This document shows, piece by piece, positions 53,754 to 63,785 of a stretch of DNA of 64,000 nucleotides. Made by a program: the position numbers and the translations under genes. Numbering within the stretch: the stretch's first letter is position 1; each line of letters opens with the position of its first letter. The notes under the pieces are model-generated. The model saw only the letters and a list, made by a program, of their open reading frames with translations, did not search any database and was not told the DNA's origin. Location: NCBI RefSeq assembly GCF_001632745.1, contig NZ_LQRT01000002.1:682001-746000 (forward strand). The letters are read 5' to 3'. The DNA is from Aquimarina aggregata (GTDB lineage: Bacteria > Bacteroidota > Bacteroidia > Flavobacteriales > Flavobacteriaceae).

Positions 53754-54806
53754 CTACCATTCTAACAAAATCCGTTGTGCAGAAAATCCAGGTCCAAAAC
53801 TTAGCATTAATCCGGTTTCTCCTTTTGAAGGCTTACGATCCATAAATCGTTCAAGTACGTATAGGACAGTTGCACTACTCATATTACCGTACTCCATTAA
53901 TACCGCTTTAGTGTCGTCTATATTTTTACCCAAATGCCCGAATAATTCTTCTACAGTTTGTACAATTTTTTTTCCTCCTGGATGAAAAACGAGATGATCA
54001 ATATCATCAATACTTCTGTTGTATTTTTTTAAGAATGGGTGAATAACATTAGGAAAATGATTGGCAATTTTACCTGGTACTTCTGGATCTAACACCATTT
54101 GTAATCCGCCATTTGTCAATTTAAAACCCATCATTGTCGTAGCTTCATAAAAATGATACATCTCATCCCCTACTATTTTAGGTCCTTCGATATCCTCTTC
54201 AGAAGATAATAATGTGCACGCTGCACCATCGCCAAAGATTGCCGCACTCACCATATTAGTCATACTAAAATCGTCTAACTGAAACGTTGCTGTAGGCGAT
54301 TCTACAGCGATCACGGCTGCTCTTTTTCCTGGATTGGCTTGCAAAAAATTCTTAGCATAAATAATACCAGACACTCCAGCTGCACACCCCATCTCGGTAA
54401 CAGGTAGTCTTACAATATCTTGTCTTAAATTAAGATCATTAATAATAAAAGCATCTAATGAAGGTATCATAATACCTGTACAACTTACCGTAATAATATA
54501 ATCTAGAGATTTTGGGTCCCAATTTACTTTATTAAGGGCTTTTTCTAATACTGAAGTTCCTAGTTTTTTAACCTCTCGAATGTAAATATCATTTTTTTGT
54601 TCAAAAGATGTTGCACTAAACACTTCTTCAATACTCATTATGCCGTATCTCTTGTCTACTGCTGCATTTTCAAAAATTTTGAGCACCTTACGCTTAAATC
54701 GTTCTTCTTGACCATCTAACCACTGCGAAACGAAAGGTAATATTTCTTTAGTTTCCCTTACATATTTTGGTAACTGTTTAGCTACCGTAGCAATTTTTAC
54801 ATCCAA
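53754..54806 (-). CDS. Type III polyketide synthase (chalcone/stilbene synthase family)
   Basis: This 350-residue enzyme has the full triad C141 ('TEMGCAAGVSG'), H275 ('LVFHPGGKK') and N308 ('EYGNMSSATVL'), and ends with the family's 'GLMLSFGPGFSAQR'. It condenses an acyl starter with malonyl-CoA units to an alkylresorcinol, alkylpyrone or related phenolic lipid. The order with the methyltransferase and FAD oxidoreductase recalls the Streptomyces srsA-srsB-srsC logic (synthase, methylation, hydroxylation), though the methyltransferase family differs. Confidence 0.95.
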   Translation of the reverse strand: MDVKIATVAKQLPKYVRETKEILPFVSQWLDGQEERFKRKVLKIFENAAVDKRYGIMSIEEVFSATSFEQKNDIYIREVKKLGTSVLEKALNKVNWDPKSLDYIITVSCTGIMIPSLDAFIINDLNLRQDIVRLPVTEMGCAAGVSGIIYAKNFLQANPGKRAAVIAVESPTATFQLDDFSMTNMVSAAIFGDGAACTLLSSEEDIEGPKIVGDEMYHFYEATTMMGFKLTNGGLQMVLDPEVPGKIANHFPNVIHPFLKKYNRSIDDIDHLVFHPGGKKIVQTVEELFGHLGKNIDDTKAVLMEYGNMSSATVLYVLERFMDRKPSKGETGLMLSFGPGFSAQRILLEW

Positions 54807-54818
54807 TATTTTTTCTTT

Positions 54819-55541
54819 TTAATTTGTATGACCTGTTTCTACGATCCATCTGTACCTAAAAGCCCATTTCCAATCTATTCTATAATGTTTTAGTCTTAGT
54901 GCCTTGGCATAGTTTACTAATTCTTTTTTTCTAAAACCTCTTTTTATAGAGACTAAACCGTCATTTTTTGCTATATATCCTTTAATAAAAAAGAAACTAA
55001 AGAGTTTAAAAAGATAATACGCTATTGGGCTTCTTTGCAAGTCATTGATCACTATTCCTATTTTAGCAAGTTCTACAGACTTTTTCATTACTTTTTTAAT
55101 CTCTTCACACTTTAGATGATGTAATGTTAATGTACAAATAATGATATCGCATGAAAGCTTTGAAGCATCAATCTCGAGAAGATCTAATGTTGAAAATTCA
55201 ATTTCAGGATATGATGCACTTTTTTTTCTAGCATAAGATATGCTTTTCTCGTTCAAATCTACCCCTATCAATCGTATCCTTTTCTTTTTAATTTTAAATG
55301 AATCTGAAATCGCCCTTAGCATTTCTCCATCTCCACATCCTAAATCCAATATAGTAAACTCTCTTTCCTGATTCTGATCATGTAGTAATTTATGAACTGC
55401 CTTTATTGTAATCGCATTCCCTCCCAGCATTTTATTCACTCTAGAGATATCTGATAAGGCGGTGTTTAGTGCTATGTCATCAATCTCAGGATCATCCATA
55501 AGTTCTTCTTCGTTACTTCTATATTTTAAGCTAGTTAACAT
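54819..55541 (-). CDS. SAM-dependent class I methyltransferase
   Basis: This 240-residue protein has the SAM motif 'ILDLGCGDGEML' (64-75), an acidic residue at the end of strand 2 ('LIGVDLNEKSI'), and 'IIICTLTLHHL' as motif III. It probably O- or C-methylates the polyketide. Its ATG overlaps the FAD gene by 7 bp, and its stop is 13 bp before the type III PKS start, so these three are tightly coupled. Confidence 0.93.
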   Translation of the reverse strand: MLTSLKYRSNEEELMDDPEIDDIALNTALSDISRVNKMLGGNAITIKAVHKLLHDQNQEREFTILDLGCGDGEMLRAISDSFKIKKKRIRLIGVDLNEKSISYARKKSASYPEIEFSTLDLLEIDASKLSCDIIICTLTLHHLKCEEIKKVMKKSVELAKIGIVINDLQRSPIAYYLFKLFSFFFIKGYIAKNDGLVSIKRGFRKKELVNYAKALRLKHYRIDWKWAFRYRWIVETGHTN

Positions 55542-56668
55542 ACGACTAATGGTTCTCCGTGGGTTTGTTTAATGATTTTTGGAACAATGCCTGGAACCAT
55601 ATTGGCTATAGTATATGACATTTTTTGCAAGCTTGAATTTAGTAGTACCTTCTGCAGCACTCTACCTGCATACAATCGTTTTGAAAAAGCTGTATTCCAA
55701 TCTTTTAGATACATCTCTTCTATGGTTGCTCTTGACACTTCCAATTTTTTTGAATAGGTATCAGTTAATAATTTTGATATTATTTGTCCGCCTTGAATTG
55801 CCATCGCCATACCGTTTCCACAAAGTGGATGTATTAGCCCTGCAGCATCACCTGTCATAAACACATGATTTTCTACCGGTTTCTTTTTATCAAAATTGAT
55901 TTGACTTATGGTAATAGGTTTATCAAATATTGATTGCGCTTCGTTAAAAAAGGTATTTAAATGTTTATTTTTTTTCATTACTGCGTCTTGAAAAACCTGA
56001 ATATCTTTATAACGCTGAAAACTCTCGTAATTAACTAAATAACAGGCATTCACTCGATTGTTTTCGACTTTTGACAAACCACAATACCCTCCTTCAAAAT
56101 TATGCAAAGCAACGGTATCCACATCAAAATCGGCATTGTAATGCCCCTTTACCGCTAACCATGGTGATTTTTTGGTACTAAAACCTCTATTTAATGTTTT
56201 ATCCAGAATAGAACGTTTGCCATACGCCCCAATAACGTATTTAGTTGTAAACTGTCCTTTATTTTGTGTATATACCTGAAAAAGATCATTTTTATATTGC
56301 ACATCTAGTACTTGATCATTGATCAATACTACTCCTAGTGCAGCAGCTTTTTGCCATAAAAAGTGGTCAAGACTATATCGACTAATACCAAATCCACCTA
56401 ATGGTAATTTACTTTTAATTGTATTACCAGATTGTGTTGTAATGACAAACTTTGAAATAGCTACAGCTCCAATCTTTTCAGGGTTTATATCAAGGTAGTT
56501 AAAATATGGTAATACTTCGTTAGAAATATACTCCCCGCACACTTTATGTTTGGGGTAACTATCTTTTTCGATTAAAATGACTGAAACACCTTCTTTAGCT
56601 AAATGAATAGCACTGGTTAAACCGGCTAATCCCCCACCAATAATTAGTACGTATGATTCTGTAGTCAT
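55535..56668 (-). CDS. FAD-dependent oxidoreductase (geranylgeranyl-reductase/hydroxylase-like)
   Basis: This 377-residue flavoprotein has 'LIIGGGLAGLTSAIHLAKEG' (9-28) for FAD, 'KHKVCGEYIS' (the GGR-family Cys block) and 'FMTGDAAGLIHPLCGNGMAMAI' (split) for the second FAD contact. It may hydroxylate or oxidise the phenolic polyketide, or reduce double bonds in its tail. It is the first gene of the ten-gene operon. The promoter is not obvious in the 80 bp upstream, which also hold the terminator of the OmpA-like gene. Confidence 0.9.
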   Translation of the reverse strand: MTTESYVLIIGGGLAGLTSAIHLAKEGVSVILIEKDSYPKHKVCGEYISNEVLPYFNYLDINPEKIGAVAISKFVITTQSGNTIKSKLPLGGFGISRYSLDHFLWQKAAALGVVLINDQVLDVQYKNDLFQVYTQNKGQFTTKYVIGAYGKRSILDKTLNRGFSTKKSPWLAVKGHYNADFDVDTVALHNFEGGYCGLSKVENNRVNACYLVNYESFQRYKDIQVFQDAVMKKNKHLNTFFNEAQSIFDKPITISQINFDKKKPVENHVFMTGDAAGLIHPLCGNGMAMAIQGGQIISKLLTDTYSKKLEVSRATIEEMYLKDWNTAFSKRLYAGRVLQKVLLNSSLQKMSYTIANMVPGIVPKIIKQTHGEPLVVC

Positions 56669-56698
56669 TTAATGAAGATACATAAATTTTGGGCATAA

Positions 56699-56729
56699 AA
56701 AAATCCCGACTAGAACAGTCGGGATTTTT
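56699..56729 (-). terminator. Rho-independent terminator after the OmpA-like gene
   Basis: A 13-bp perfect stem (56699-56711 with 56717-56729) with a 5-nt loop and A/T tails starts 22 bp after the stop at 56751. Transcription of the PKS operon begins just beyond it or by read-through. Confidence 0.88.
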
Positions 56730-56750
56730 AATAAATCATTACAAATATAA

Positions 56751-57446
56751 CTATTGTTTAACTTCGTTTTGGGCATCTCTCTTCATTTTCTCGTTTGCTA
56801 CGATACCTAATTCTACTCTTCTATTTTTTGCTCTTCCTTCTGCCGTACCATTATCGTATTTAGGAAGTGTTTCTCCGTGGGCATAAATTGTCAATCTACT
56901 TTTGTTAATACCTTGAGAAACCAAATAATCAGATACTGCATTTGCTCTTTTTTGAGATAATGTCATGTTATATGCATCATCTCCAGAACTATCTGTATGA
57001 CCTTCGACAATAATATTAGTATCTGGGTATTCTTTAAATATACCTGCTAATTTATTTAGATTTGCTTTTGATTTAGCATTGATATTAGACTTATTAGTAT
57101 CAAAAAAGACACCACTATTTTCATCAAATACAACGTCGATACCCTCACCTACTCTGGTTACTTCTGCTCCTGGAATCTCTGATTCGATTTTTTGAGCTTG
57201 CTTATCCATTTTTTTACCGATCACACCACCAGCAACACCACCTACTACACCACCTAATACGGCACCTAGCGCAGAGTTTCTTTTTCCTACATTATTACCT
57301 ATAATACCACCTAATACTGCTCCAGCAGCTGTACCTATTACTGCACCTTTTTGAGTATTATTTGCATTTTGAACAGCATCACAACCTGTTAAAAGGGTAA
57401 CTGCCATTAAAGCCACTGTTATTTTTTTAAGATTTGTATTCATCAT
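56751..57446 (-). CDS. OmpA-family lipoprotein with glycine zipper
   Basis: This 231-residue protein has a lipobox (LLTGC, Cys22) and a glycine-zipper region at about 35-80 ('GAVIGTAAGAVLGGIIGNNVG' pattern), then an OmpA C-terminal domain (about 105-215) with 'IIVEGHTDSSGDDAYN' and 'SQKRANAVSDYLVSQGI', the peptidoglycan-binding motifs, and 'KNRRVELGI'. It links the outer membrane to peptidoglycan. The layout matches E. coli YiaD. Confidence 0.94.
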   Translation of the reverse strand: MMNTNLKKITVALMAVTLLTGCDAVQNANNTQKGAVIGTAAGAVLGGIIGNNVGKRNSALGAVLGGVVGGVAGGVIGKKMDKQAQKIESEIPGAEVTRVGEGIDVVFDENSGVFFDTNKSNINAKSKANLNKLAGIFKEYPDTNIIVEGHTDSSGDDAYNMTLSQKRANAVSDYLVSQGINKSRLTIYAHGETLPKYDNGTAEGRAKNRRVELGIVANEKMKRDAQNEVKQ

Positions 57447-57462
57447 TTATGGATTTGAGTTA

Positions 57463-57951
57463 TTATAGTTTATTAAAGTTCATTGTAATTACAAAAGGCT
57501 TCCCTTCTAGGCTCACAGTCATGGCCCAAGTCATAGTTGCATCATCAAGATGTTGTAGTGCCATTCTATATCCTGCATTATTATTTGTACTTTTCTTTTT
57601 TGCATTAATAGGCTTAAACATAAAACTATATTCGCCATTCGCTTCAGGTTTAGGAATAGTAAATCTAAAATTTCTTGCACCCGTAGATGTACAACTACTT
57701 TGATTTACCGCGTATGTACCTGTATTATTATTTGGAATAAATTTCCAAGTACTTCCTGTAAAACACTCTGCAGAAGCATCACCATAAAGATTTACATCAA
57801 ATATACCAGAACGGTCGTATGTGATTTTATCTAATGACCATTCTCCTTTTAAAGTCTTTTTAGCTGAAATTACTGTCTTGTTGTGTGCTTGCTGAGTTGC
57901 ATTACACGAAGCTAATAGTACAACTATCAGCACTGCCATAAGTTTTTTCAT
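57463..57951 (-). CDS. Lipocalin-like lipoprotein
   Basis: From ATG 57949-57951 the protein has 162 residues; a longer frame upstream adds 22 unlikely residues before the signal peptide. Lipobox LLASC (Cys16). The mature part has 'LKGEWSLDKITYD' and a barrel-like beta pattern with a C-terminal 'GKPFVITMNFNKL', typical of Bacteroidota lipocalin-family proteins. The ligand is unknown. It lies 16 bp upstream of the OmpA-like gene and is probably co-transcribed. Confidence 0.85.
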   Translation of the reverse strand: MKKLMAVLIVVLLASCNATQQAHNKTVISAKKTLKGEWSLDKITYDRSGIFDVNLYGDASAECFTGSTWKFIPNNNTGTYAVNQSSCTSTGARNFRFTIPKPEANGEYSFMFKPINAKKKSTNNNAGYRMALQHLDDATMTWAMTVSLEGKPFVITMNFNKL

Positions 57952-58165
57952 TGTTGTTGGTTTTATATTATAAAAATAGCTAATCTCGTTAACGTATCCA
58001 ATAGTATTATATTTCAAAATGATTGTATAAAAACTGCAAAAAATACATTTATAAAATTAGATCAAGGGTAGAAAAATAAGATAAAGTGTTAATCAATACC
58101 TTTATACATAGAATAACGATGAATGTATACTGTAATTACATTTATATAATTTATTTAGTATTATT

Positions 58166-59488
58166 TTAAGGATTACTTCTAGGCACTCTAAATAGTAATA
58201 GTAGCCCAACTACAAAAAATAAAATAAGAAAAAGTATTGAATTACGTACACTACCAGTAAGTTGAGCTATAATTCCATATGAAAACATACCAATTACTAT
58301 CCCTATTTTTTCTGAAACATCATAAAAACTAAAATAAGATGCTGTATCTTTTGCATCCTTAGGTAAAAACTTAGAATAGGTAGACCTTGACAAAGCTTGA
58401 ATACCCCCCATTACTAAACCTACAATTGCGGCTGTTATATAAAACTCATTTGGAGTACTAATACTATATGCATAAATACATATAGCAACCCAAATAAAAT
58501 TAATAGTGATTAGTGTTTGTATGTTTCCGAATTTTGCAGAAGCTTTTGAAGTTAAATATGCACCTAAAACTGCAACTAACTGTATTAGCAATATACTAAT
58601 AATAAGACCTGTTGTAGGGTTTTGATCTCCCCAGTCCAGTTCTTCTATCCCAAAATATGTGGCTATTAGCATAATCGTTTGCACTGCCATGCTATACACA
58701 AAAAATGCACTAAGATATCTTCGTAAACGGATATTACTCTTTAAGGCGTGCCATATCATTTTAAGCTCTTTAAACCCATTAAACACAACAGCCTTGGTTA
58801 ACACATCTTTCTTATTTCCTTTTGGGAGATAGTAATACGTATATTGACTAAATCCTATCCACCATATCCCGACCATAACAAACGATAATCGCGTAGGAAC
58901 TCCTTCATCTTCAAAACCAAACCAATCAAATTTCAGGATCATTATTAAATTTACAATTAATAAGATAACACTTCCTATATATCCTAATGAATATCCTTTG
59001 GCACTTATCGCATCTTGTTGTTCTGGAAATGCTATATCTGGTAAATAAGAATTATAAAAAACCAAACTTGCCCAAAACCCGATTAAAGCCAAAAAGTAGC
59101 ATAATAGTCCAAACCAGAGAAAATCTAAACTAAACCAATACAATCCAATACAAGAAAGGGCTCCTAAGTAACAAAAGAATTTTAAGAAATTTTTCTTATT
59201 TCCAACATAATCAGCAATACCGGATAATAATGGACTTATTAATGATACCGTTAAAAAAGCTAAAGCAGTAACATAGCTTATTAAAGAATCATTATTGAAA
59301 TCATACCCTAGAAAGCGTACTGTATCATTGATGATATCTCCATCATTATTTCTTACTATAGTCAAAGCTCCCCAGAAAATTGGAAAAACGGCCGAAGATA
59401 TCGTAAGGTTATAAACTGAATTTGCCCAATCATAAAATGCCCAAGCGTTTAATAGCTTCTTATGTCCTTTAGGTAATATTTTACTCAT
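58166..59488 (-). CDS. UMF1-type MFS transporter
   Basis: This 440-residue protein has about twelve membrane segments and begins with the UMF1/Atg22 signature 'LLNAWAFYDWANSVYNLTI'. 'GGIQALSRSTYSKFLPKDAKD' near residue 360 is the other conserved block. The group is often annotated as a permease of unknown substrate. It stands alone, with a terminator upstream for the M48 gene. Confidence 0.92.
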   Translation of the reverse strand: MSKILPKGHKKLLNAWAFYDWANSVYNLTISSAVFPIFWGALTIVRNNDGDIINDTVRFLGYDFNNDSLISYVTALAFLTVSLISPLLSGIADYVGNKKNFLKFFCYLGALSCIGLYWFSLDFLWFGLLCYFLALIGFWASLVFYNSYLPDIAFPEQQDAISAKGYSLGYIGSVILLIVNLIMILKFDWFGFEDEGVPTRLSFVMVGIWWIGFSQYTYYYLPKGNKKDVLTKAVVFNGFKELKMIWHALKSNIRLRRYLSAFFVYSMAVQTIMLIATYFGIEELDWGDQNPTTGLIISILLIQLVAVLGAYLTSKASAKFGNIQTLITINFIWVAICIYAYSISTPNEFYITAAIVGLVMGGIQALSRSTYSKFLPKDAKDTASYFSFYDVSEKIGIVIGMFSYGIIAQLTGSVRNSILFLILFFVVGLLLLFRVPRSNP

Positions 59489-59552
59489 TTAGTATGTGTG
59501 AAAATTATATAAAATAAATTGTGATTTTAAAGCATATTACTTTTCAATAAAA

Positions 59553-59584
59553 AAGCTGCCCTGAAATGTTAATCAGAACAGCTT
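59553..59584 (-). terminator. Terminator after the M48 gene
   Basis: AAGCTG (59553-59558) pairs with CAGCTT (59579-59584) with an inner CTGA/TCAG stem, A-rich before and T-containing after, about 40 bp past the stop at 59626. Confidence 0.7.
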
Positions 59585-59625
59585 CTAAAATAAGTATAAT
59601 CTTTTTAAGAACGTAAACTTTACAA

Positions 59626-60447
59626 TTATTTAAAAGTGGTTACGCCAAATTTCTTTGCTTCTGCCCTAGCTGCGGGAGCCCAAGCGGTAAGGTTATTTAT
59701 TCGGGTATCACTAGAAGGGTGTGTACTCATAAACTCTGGTGGAGCTTGCCCACCACTATTTGCTTTCATACGCCTCCAAAGGTTAGCAGCTTCATCAGGG
59801 TTATAACCTGCTATTGCCATAAGTTGTAAACCGATACGATCGGCTTCAGTTTCATGACTTCTGCTAAAAGGTAACATAACTCCAAATTGGCTTCCCAATC
59901 CAAAAGCTGTTCCTACTATTTGCTGTGTTTTATCATCTTTTCCACTTACCGCGACCGCCGTAGCTACGCCAGCAACTTGCTGTATTTGAGCAGCACTCAT
60001 TCTTTGTTGACCATGATTTGCAAGTGCATGAGCAACTTCGTGTCCCATAACGGCAGCAATTCCTGTTTCATCCTTTGCAATTGGCAAAATTCCCGTATAG
60101 AAAACAATCTTACCACCAGGCATACACCATGCATTTACCGTTTTATCATCAACCAAGTTGTATTCCCATTTATAATCTTTGAGATACCCCTGATAACCAT
60201 TTGCATTTAACCATCTTTCTGATGCTTTAGAAATTCTTTGTCCAACTCTAGTTATCATTTCTGCGTCTGAAGTACCTTTTACCACTTTATTCTCTCCCAA
60301 AAACTGATTGTACTGTTGGAAAGCCATTGGTAATATCTGAGAATTTGGAACTAAAGCCAACGTAGATTTACCTGTAAAAGGGTTTGTTGCACATGATATA
60401 AACAGTAATGCAACACATATGCTCACAATAGATTTTTTGATATTCAT
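59626..60447 (-). CDS. M48-family metallopeptidase lipoprotein
   Basis: From ATG 60445-60447 the protein has 273 residues; a longer frame adds 15 residues before the signal peptide. Lipobox LFISC (Cys19). HEVAH (136-140) is the zinc motif and 'SHETEADRIG' gives the third ligand. The family (BepA/LoiP type) degrades misfolded outer-membrane proteins in the periplasm. Length and motifs are normal. Confidence 0.95.
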   Translation of the reverse strand: MNIKKSIVSICVALLFISCATNPFTGKSTLALVPNSQILPMAFQQYNQFLGENKVVKGTSDAEMITRVGQRISKASERWLNANGYQGYLKDYKWEYNLVDDKTVNAWCMPGGKIVFYTGILPIAKDETGIAAVMGHEVAHALANHGQQRMSAAQIQQVAGVATAVAVSGKDDKTQQIVGTAFGLGSQFGVMLPFSRSHETEADRIGLQLMAIAGYNPDEAANLWRRMKANSGGQAPPEFMSTHPSSDTRINNLTAWAPAARAEAKKFGVTTFK

Positions 60448-60492
60448 AATCGTAGTTAAGGATTTTTTATAATGATTGTTAAAAATAATCAA

Positions 60493-60878
60493 AAATCTTG
60501 TTACTTATAATCCATTGACACTTTTTGTATCCCTTTTTTTTCGATGAAATCACGTTTTGATCGTTATTCTACACATATAAGCCCTTAATTCTAATTAATT
60601 ATAGGTATAATTTTTCATTTATTTGTATAACTACTACTTCACTAGGGTAAATACCCCCTTTTATTTGGGGGGTTTTTATTGATCAAAAAATGATATTTTT
60701 TGTTAATTTCACATTACTATTTAAATTGATTACTAAATAAATAGCATTTTTTTAAAGAAATAAGGCATCACCCACCCCATTTTAAAGCTCTTATTTACAA
60801 AACATTACAAGATTTATTTATACACTTACTTTATAAAAAAGTAAGCCTTGTTTATTAACACATATAGAATATGCAATC
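60493..60878. other. Intergenic, divergent region with C5-T4 / G6 palindrome
   Basis: These 386 bp separate divergent genes. ACCCCCTTTT at 60653-60662 is followed by GGGGGG (60667-60672), giving a near-perfect palindrome ACCCCC-N8-GGGGGGT. As neither gene ends here it is not their terminator; an operator or 5'-UTR hairpin for the caspase-like gene is likely. The same 10-mer occurs at 7148 and 48294. Confidence 0.5.
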
Positions 60879-63785
60879 ATGAATCTTTACGCATTACTTA
60901 TTGGGATAAATAAATACACTACTAGTCCACTACAACAATGTGTAGGTGATGTAACAAAAATTGAGTCATACTTAAACACATTGCAATCAAATTACGACAA
61001 TGTTTCGATTAAAAAACTCATTAATTCAAGTGCTACTAAAGGCAATATAGTAGATTCCATTCAGACTTTACAAGCCAATGCAACGGATAATGACGTCGTG
61101 TTTTTATATTATAGTGGTCATGGGGCTCTAGAACAAAGCTCAAATAGGTTTAGTGATGCACATTCGGGAACTATAGAATGCATCGTTTGTTATGGAGATG
61201 AAGAAGAAAAAAGCGGTACATACCTATTAGCGGATAAAGAGTTACGGTATTTATTTTCAAAATTTAAAAATGATCCTAATTTGATAACTGTTTTTGATTG
61301 TTGTCATTCTGGAGATATTACCAGATCATTTACTCTTCAGAAAAACGATGATTCAAGGCAAAGAAAAATCAATAGTATATTTTCATCAAGAGATTATGAT
61401 AATTTCATTTTCTCCAAAGAAATTAGTGAAGAACGTATTAAGTCTTCTAAATTGACTTCTTTAATACCGTATAAAAATGCCATTACAATTTCTGCCTGTA
61501 TGGCTTCTGAATCTTCATGGGAGGATGCTAAAGGTGGAGTTTTTACGCGATACCTGTTACAATTACTTAAAGCCAGAAATAATAAATTAAGCTATTTAGA
61601 TATTACCAAATGGGCCAAAATAAGTTTAAAGGATATTACCAATAAAAAACAAACGCCTACTATAAGTGTTCAAGGTAAAGGGAAAATCGATCATTATTCT
61701 TCTTGGTTAAACCTATATCCTAAACAGAATTTGAATGAGAATGGCCAGATAACCTTTAATAATAAAAAGGGGTGGTATTATAACAAAGGGCAATTATTTG
61801 GCATCAAAAAAGGTACAGAGATCACTATTAAAATTGATCAAAACAATGAGTTTACAACAAAAATCATAGAAGTATCACTTGAAGATGCTCTTATAAAAGA
61901 TCCTTTAGAATTAGGTGTTTCATTAGATTTTAAACAATCCTATCAGGTAAACACAACCACTACTTATACTCCTTTACATCTTTATATTAATAATTTGGAT
62001 AAGGATCAGAATGCAGAATCTCTTATTACTTCATTATGTAAAGAACTAGGAAATATTGAACTTAGTAGCTCTATTTCTTCTTCTTTTTTTCTTACGATTT
62101 TTAATCAAACTGTTTATATAAGCCTTCCGGGAACCCCTTACCAACCATTGGCTAAACAAATTGATTTATTGGATTCTGAAGATGATGTAATTTATAAAAC
62201 ATTAGAGCGTCAACTAAAATCATTATTAAAATGGAACTATTATTCTACATTAAAAAACCCAGATAGTGGTTTTGATGAAATCCCAATTAAAATAGAGATT
62301 AGAAGTGATCACCTTCAGCCTTGGATTGATATAACAGGTACTGGTTTAGATCTTATGACAATTGAACATCAAAAAACTAGAACGGACGAATATTTTCAAA
62401 AATATCAAATCAATGTTTCTAATATTTCAAAAGAAACTATTTATGTCACAGCTTTGTTACTAAGTTCTGATTTAGGCATTTCTGCCGATCCATTAGATAA
62501 TCTAACCAAAGAATTGGCACCTGGTCAATCTATAATGTTTTATGAACATCGCAGCGCTCCTTATGCTGGTTGGTCATTAGATACATACAAAGAAATTTAC
62601 AACTGGAAACAAGATTGGTTGCGATATCTATTTATTGTAAATGATCAAGAGGATTTAACTACTTCGATTCCAGATATGTTACAAAATGGATTGCTTCCAC
62701 CTATTACACATTTGGGCAATTTAATGGGTCATGGTGCCATTTCTGATTTTCTTCCAGAATCGCCAAAATGGGATGTATATTCTACAGATTTAAACCTTAT
62801 AAACCCTTCGTATAATAGGATCAGCCAAAAATTGCTTAATGAGTTAAGCTGGTATACTGATCATGATATACTTGCGCCATTTATTAATAGTATTTATACC
62901 AAACAACAATCAAATGGTTTTATAGTAGATACAGTTTCCGATGTTCCTAATGTTTCTGAAGTTTCAGATATTAAAAGTAAAAGTTTAGAAAATTTAAAAC
63001 TTAAACTCGGAAATTATCTGGATGATAAACGTAGATATCGTCGATACAAAAAATCAAAAAAACTATTTCCAAAACAACCTATAATAGTAGCAGAAGGAGA
63101 TTCTTGGTTTTTATTTCCGTTTTTAGTTAAAGATACTCTAGATTATGTAATGGAGAAATATCCATTGCGCAGTATTGCTGCAGCAGGAGACGAAATACAA
63201 AATTATAGACATAGTGGTCAACTTCTCAAAGAAATTCAAAAAGAGCGCCCTAAATATGTGCTTATAAGTGGTGGAGGTAATGATATTATTGGTCCTGCAA
63301 TTGTGGCTATTTTAAAAAACAAAATGCCTTCTGGTCTCGATCCCTCTTCTTATCTAAATGAGTTTTACAAGAAAAAAACACAAGATATAGAAGAAACATA
63401 TAACTACTTTTTTAATAGAATACATGAATTTGATTATGTTAAACAAGTATTTGTTCATGGATATGATTACGTACGAACAGATCATAGCCAGAAAACTATT
63501 AAAAACGGTTGGGTAAATAGGTATTTAATAGAAAAAGGAGTTACAAAAATTAAAGATAGAACCAACATAATTAACTATCTTATAGATGAATTTAATGCCC
63601 TGTTAGAAAGAGTTACCAAAAAACACAAAAACGCTACATACCTTGATATGCGTACTTTAGTCAAAAAAGATGAATGGTATGATGAAATACATCCAAATGA
63701 TGATGGGTTTAAAAAGGTAGGCGATAGATTTTTAGAAGCTATAAATCAACTAGAATATAAGTATCATGAGAATATGCAAAAATAA
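60879..63785 (+). CDS. Caspase-like (C14) peptidase fused to C-terminal SGNH hydrolase
   Basis: This 968-residue protein has no signal peptide. Residues 1-270 are a caspase-like domain with H81 ('YYSGHGALEQ') and C142 ('VFDCCHSGDI'), the C14 dyad. Residues about 285-480 and 480-680 are beta-rich regions of unknown type that may bind a partner. The C-terminus is an SGNH hydrolase: G-D-S742-W, 'ISGGGNDIIG' with N801, and D935-E-I-H938. I know of no standard protein with this pair of enzymes. It overlaps the next gene by 20 bp, so the two are coupled. A stress or immune effector role is inference. Confidence 0.85.
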   Translation: MNLYALLIGINKYTTSPLQQCVGDVTKIESYLNTLQSNYDNVSIKKLINSSATKGNIVDSIQTLQANATDNDVVFLYYSGHGALEQSSNRFSDAHSGTIECIVCYGDEEEKSGTYLLADKELRYLFSKFKNDPNLITVFDCCHSGDITRSFTLQKNDDSRQRKINSIFSSRDYDNFIFSKEISEERIKSSKLTSLIPYKNAITISACMASESSWEDAKGGVFTRYLLQLLKARNNKLSYLDITKWAKISLKDITNKKQTPTISVQGKGKIDHYSSWLNLYPKQNLNENGQITFNNKKGWYYNKGQLFGIKKGTEITIKIDQNNEFTTKIIEVSLEDALIKDPLELGVSLDFKQSYQVNTTTTYTPLHLYINNLDKDQNAESLITSLCKELGNIELSSSISSSFFLTIFNQTVYISLPGTPYQPLAKQIDLLDSEDDVIYKTLERQLKSLLKWNYYSTLKNPDSGFDEIPIKIEIRSDHLQPWIDITGTGLDLMTIEHQKTRTDEYFQKYQINVSNISKETIYVTALLLSSDLGISADPLDNLTKELAPGQSIMFYEHRSAPYAGWSLDTYKEIYNWKQDWLRYLFIVNDQEDLTTSIPDMLQNGLLPPITHLGNLMGHGAISDFLPESPKWDVYSTDLNLINPSYNRISQKLLNELSWYTDHDILAPFINSIYTKQQSNGFIVDTVSDVPNVSEVSDIKSKSLENLKLKLGNYLDDKRRYRRYKKSKKLFPKQPIIVAEGDSWFLFPFLVKDTLDYVMEKYPLRSIAAAGDEIQNYRHSGQLLKEIQKERPKYVLISGGGNDIIGPAIVAILKNKMPSGLDPSSYLNEFYKKKTQDIEETYNYFFNRIHEFDYVKQVFVHGYDYVRTDHSQKTIKNGWVNRYLIEKGVTKIKDRTNIINYLIDEFNALLERVTKKHKNATYLDMRTLVKKDEWYDEIHPNDDGFKKVGDRFLEAINQLEYKYHENMQK

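Noticed and set aside
59887..60210. 107-codon rightward frame
   Set aside because: Antisense to the M48 peptidase with its HEVAH motif; it is a shadow.
60653..60674. Terminator hairpin CCCCC...GGGGGG
   Set aside because: Genes diverge here, so no upstream transcript ends at this place; an operator or 5'-UTR element is more likely.
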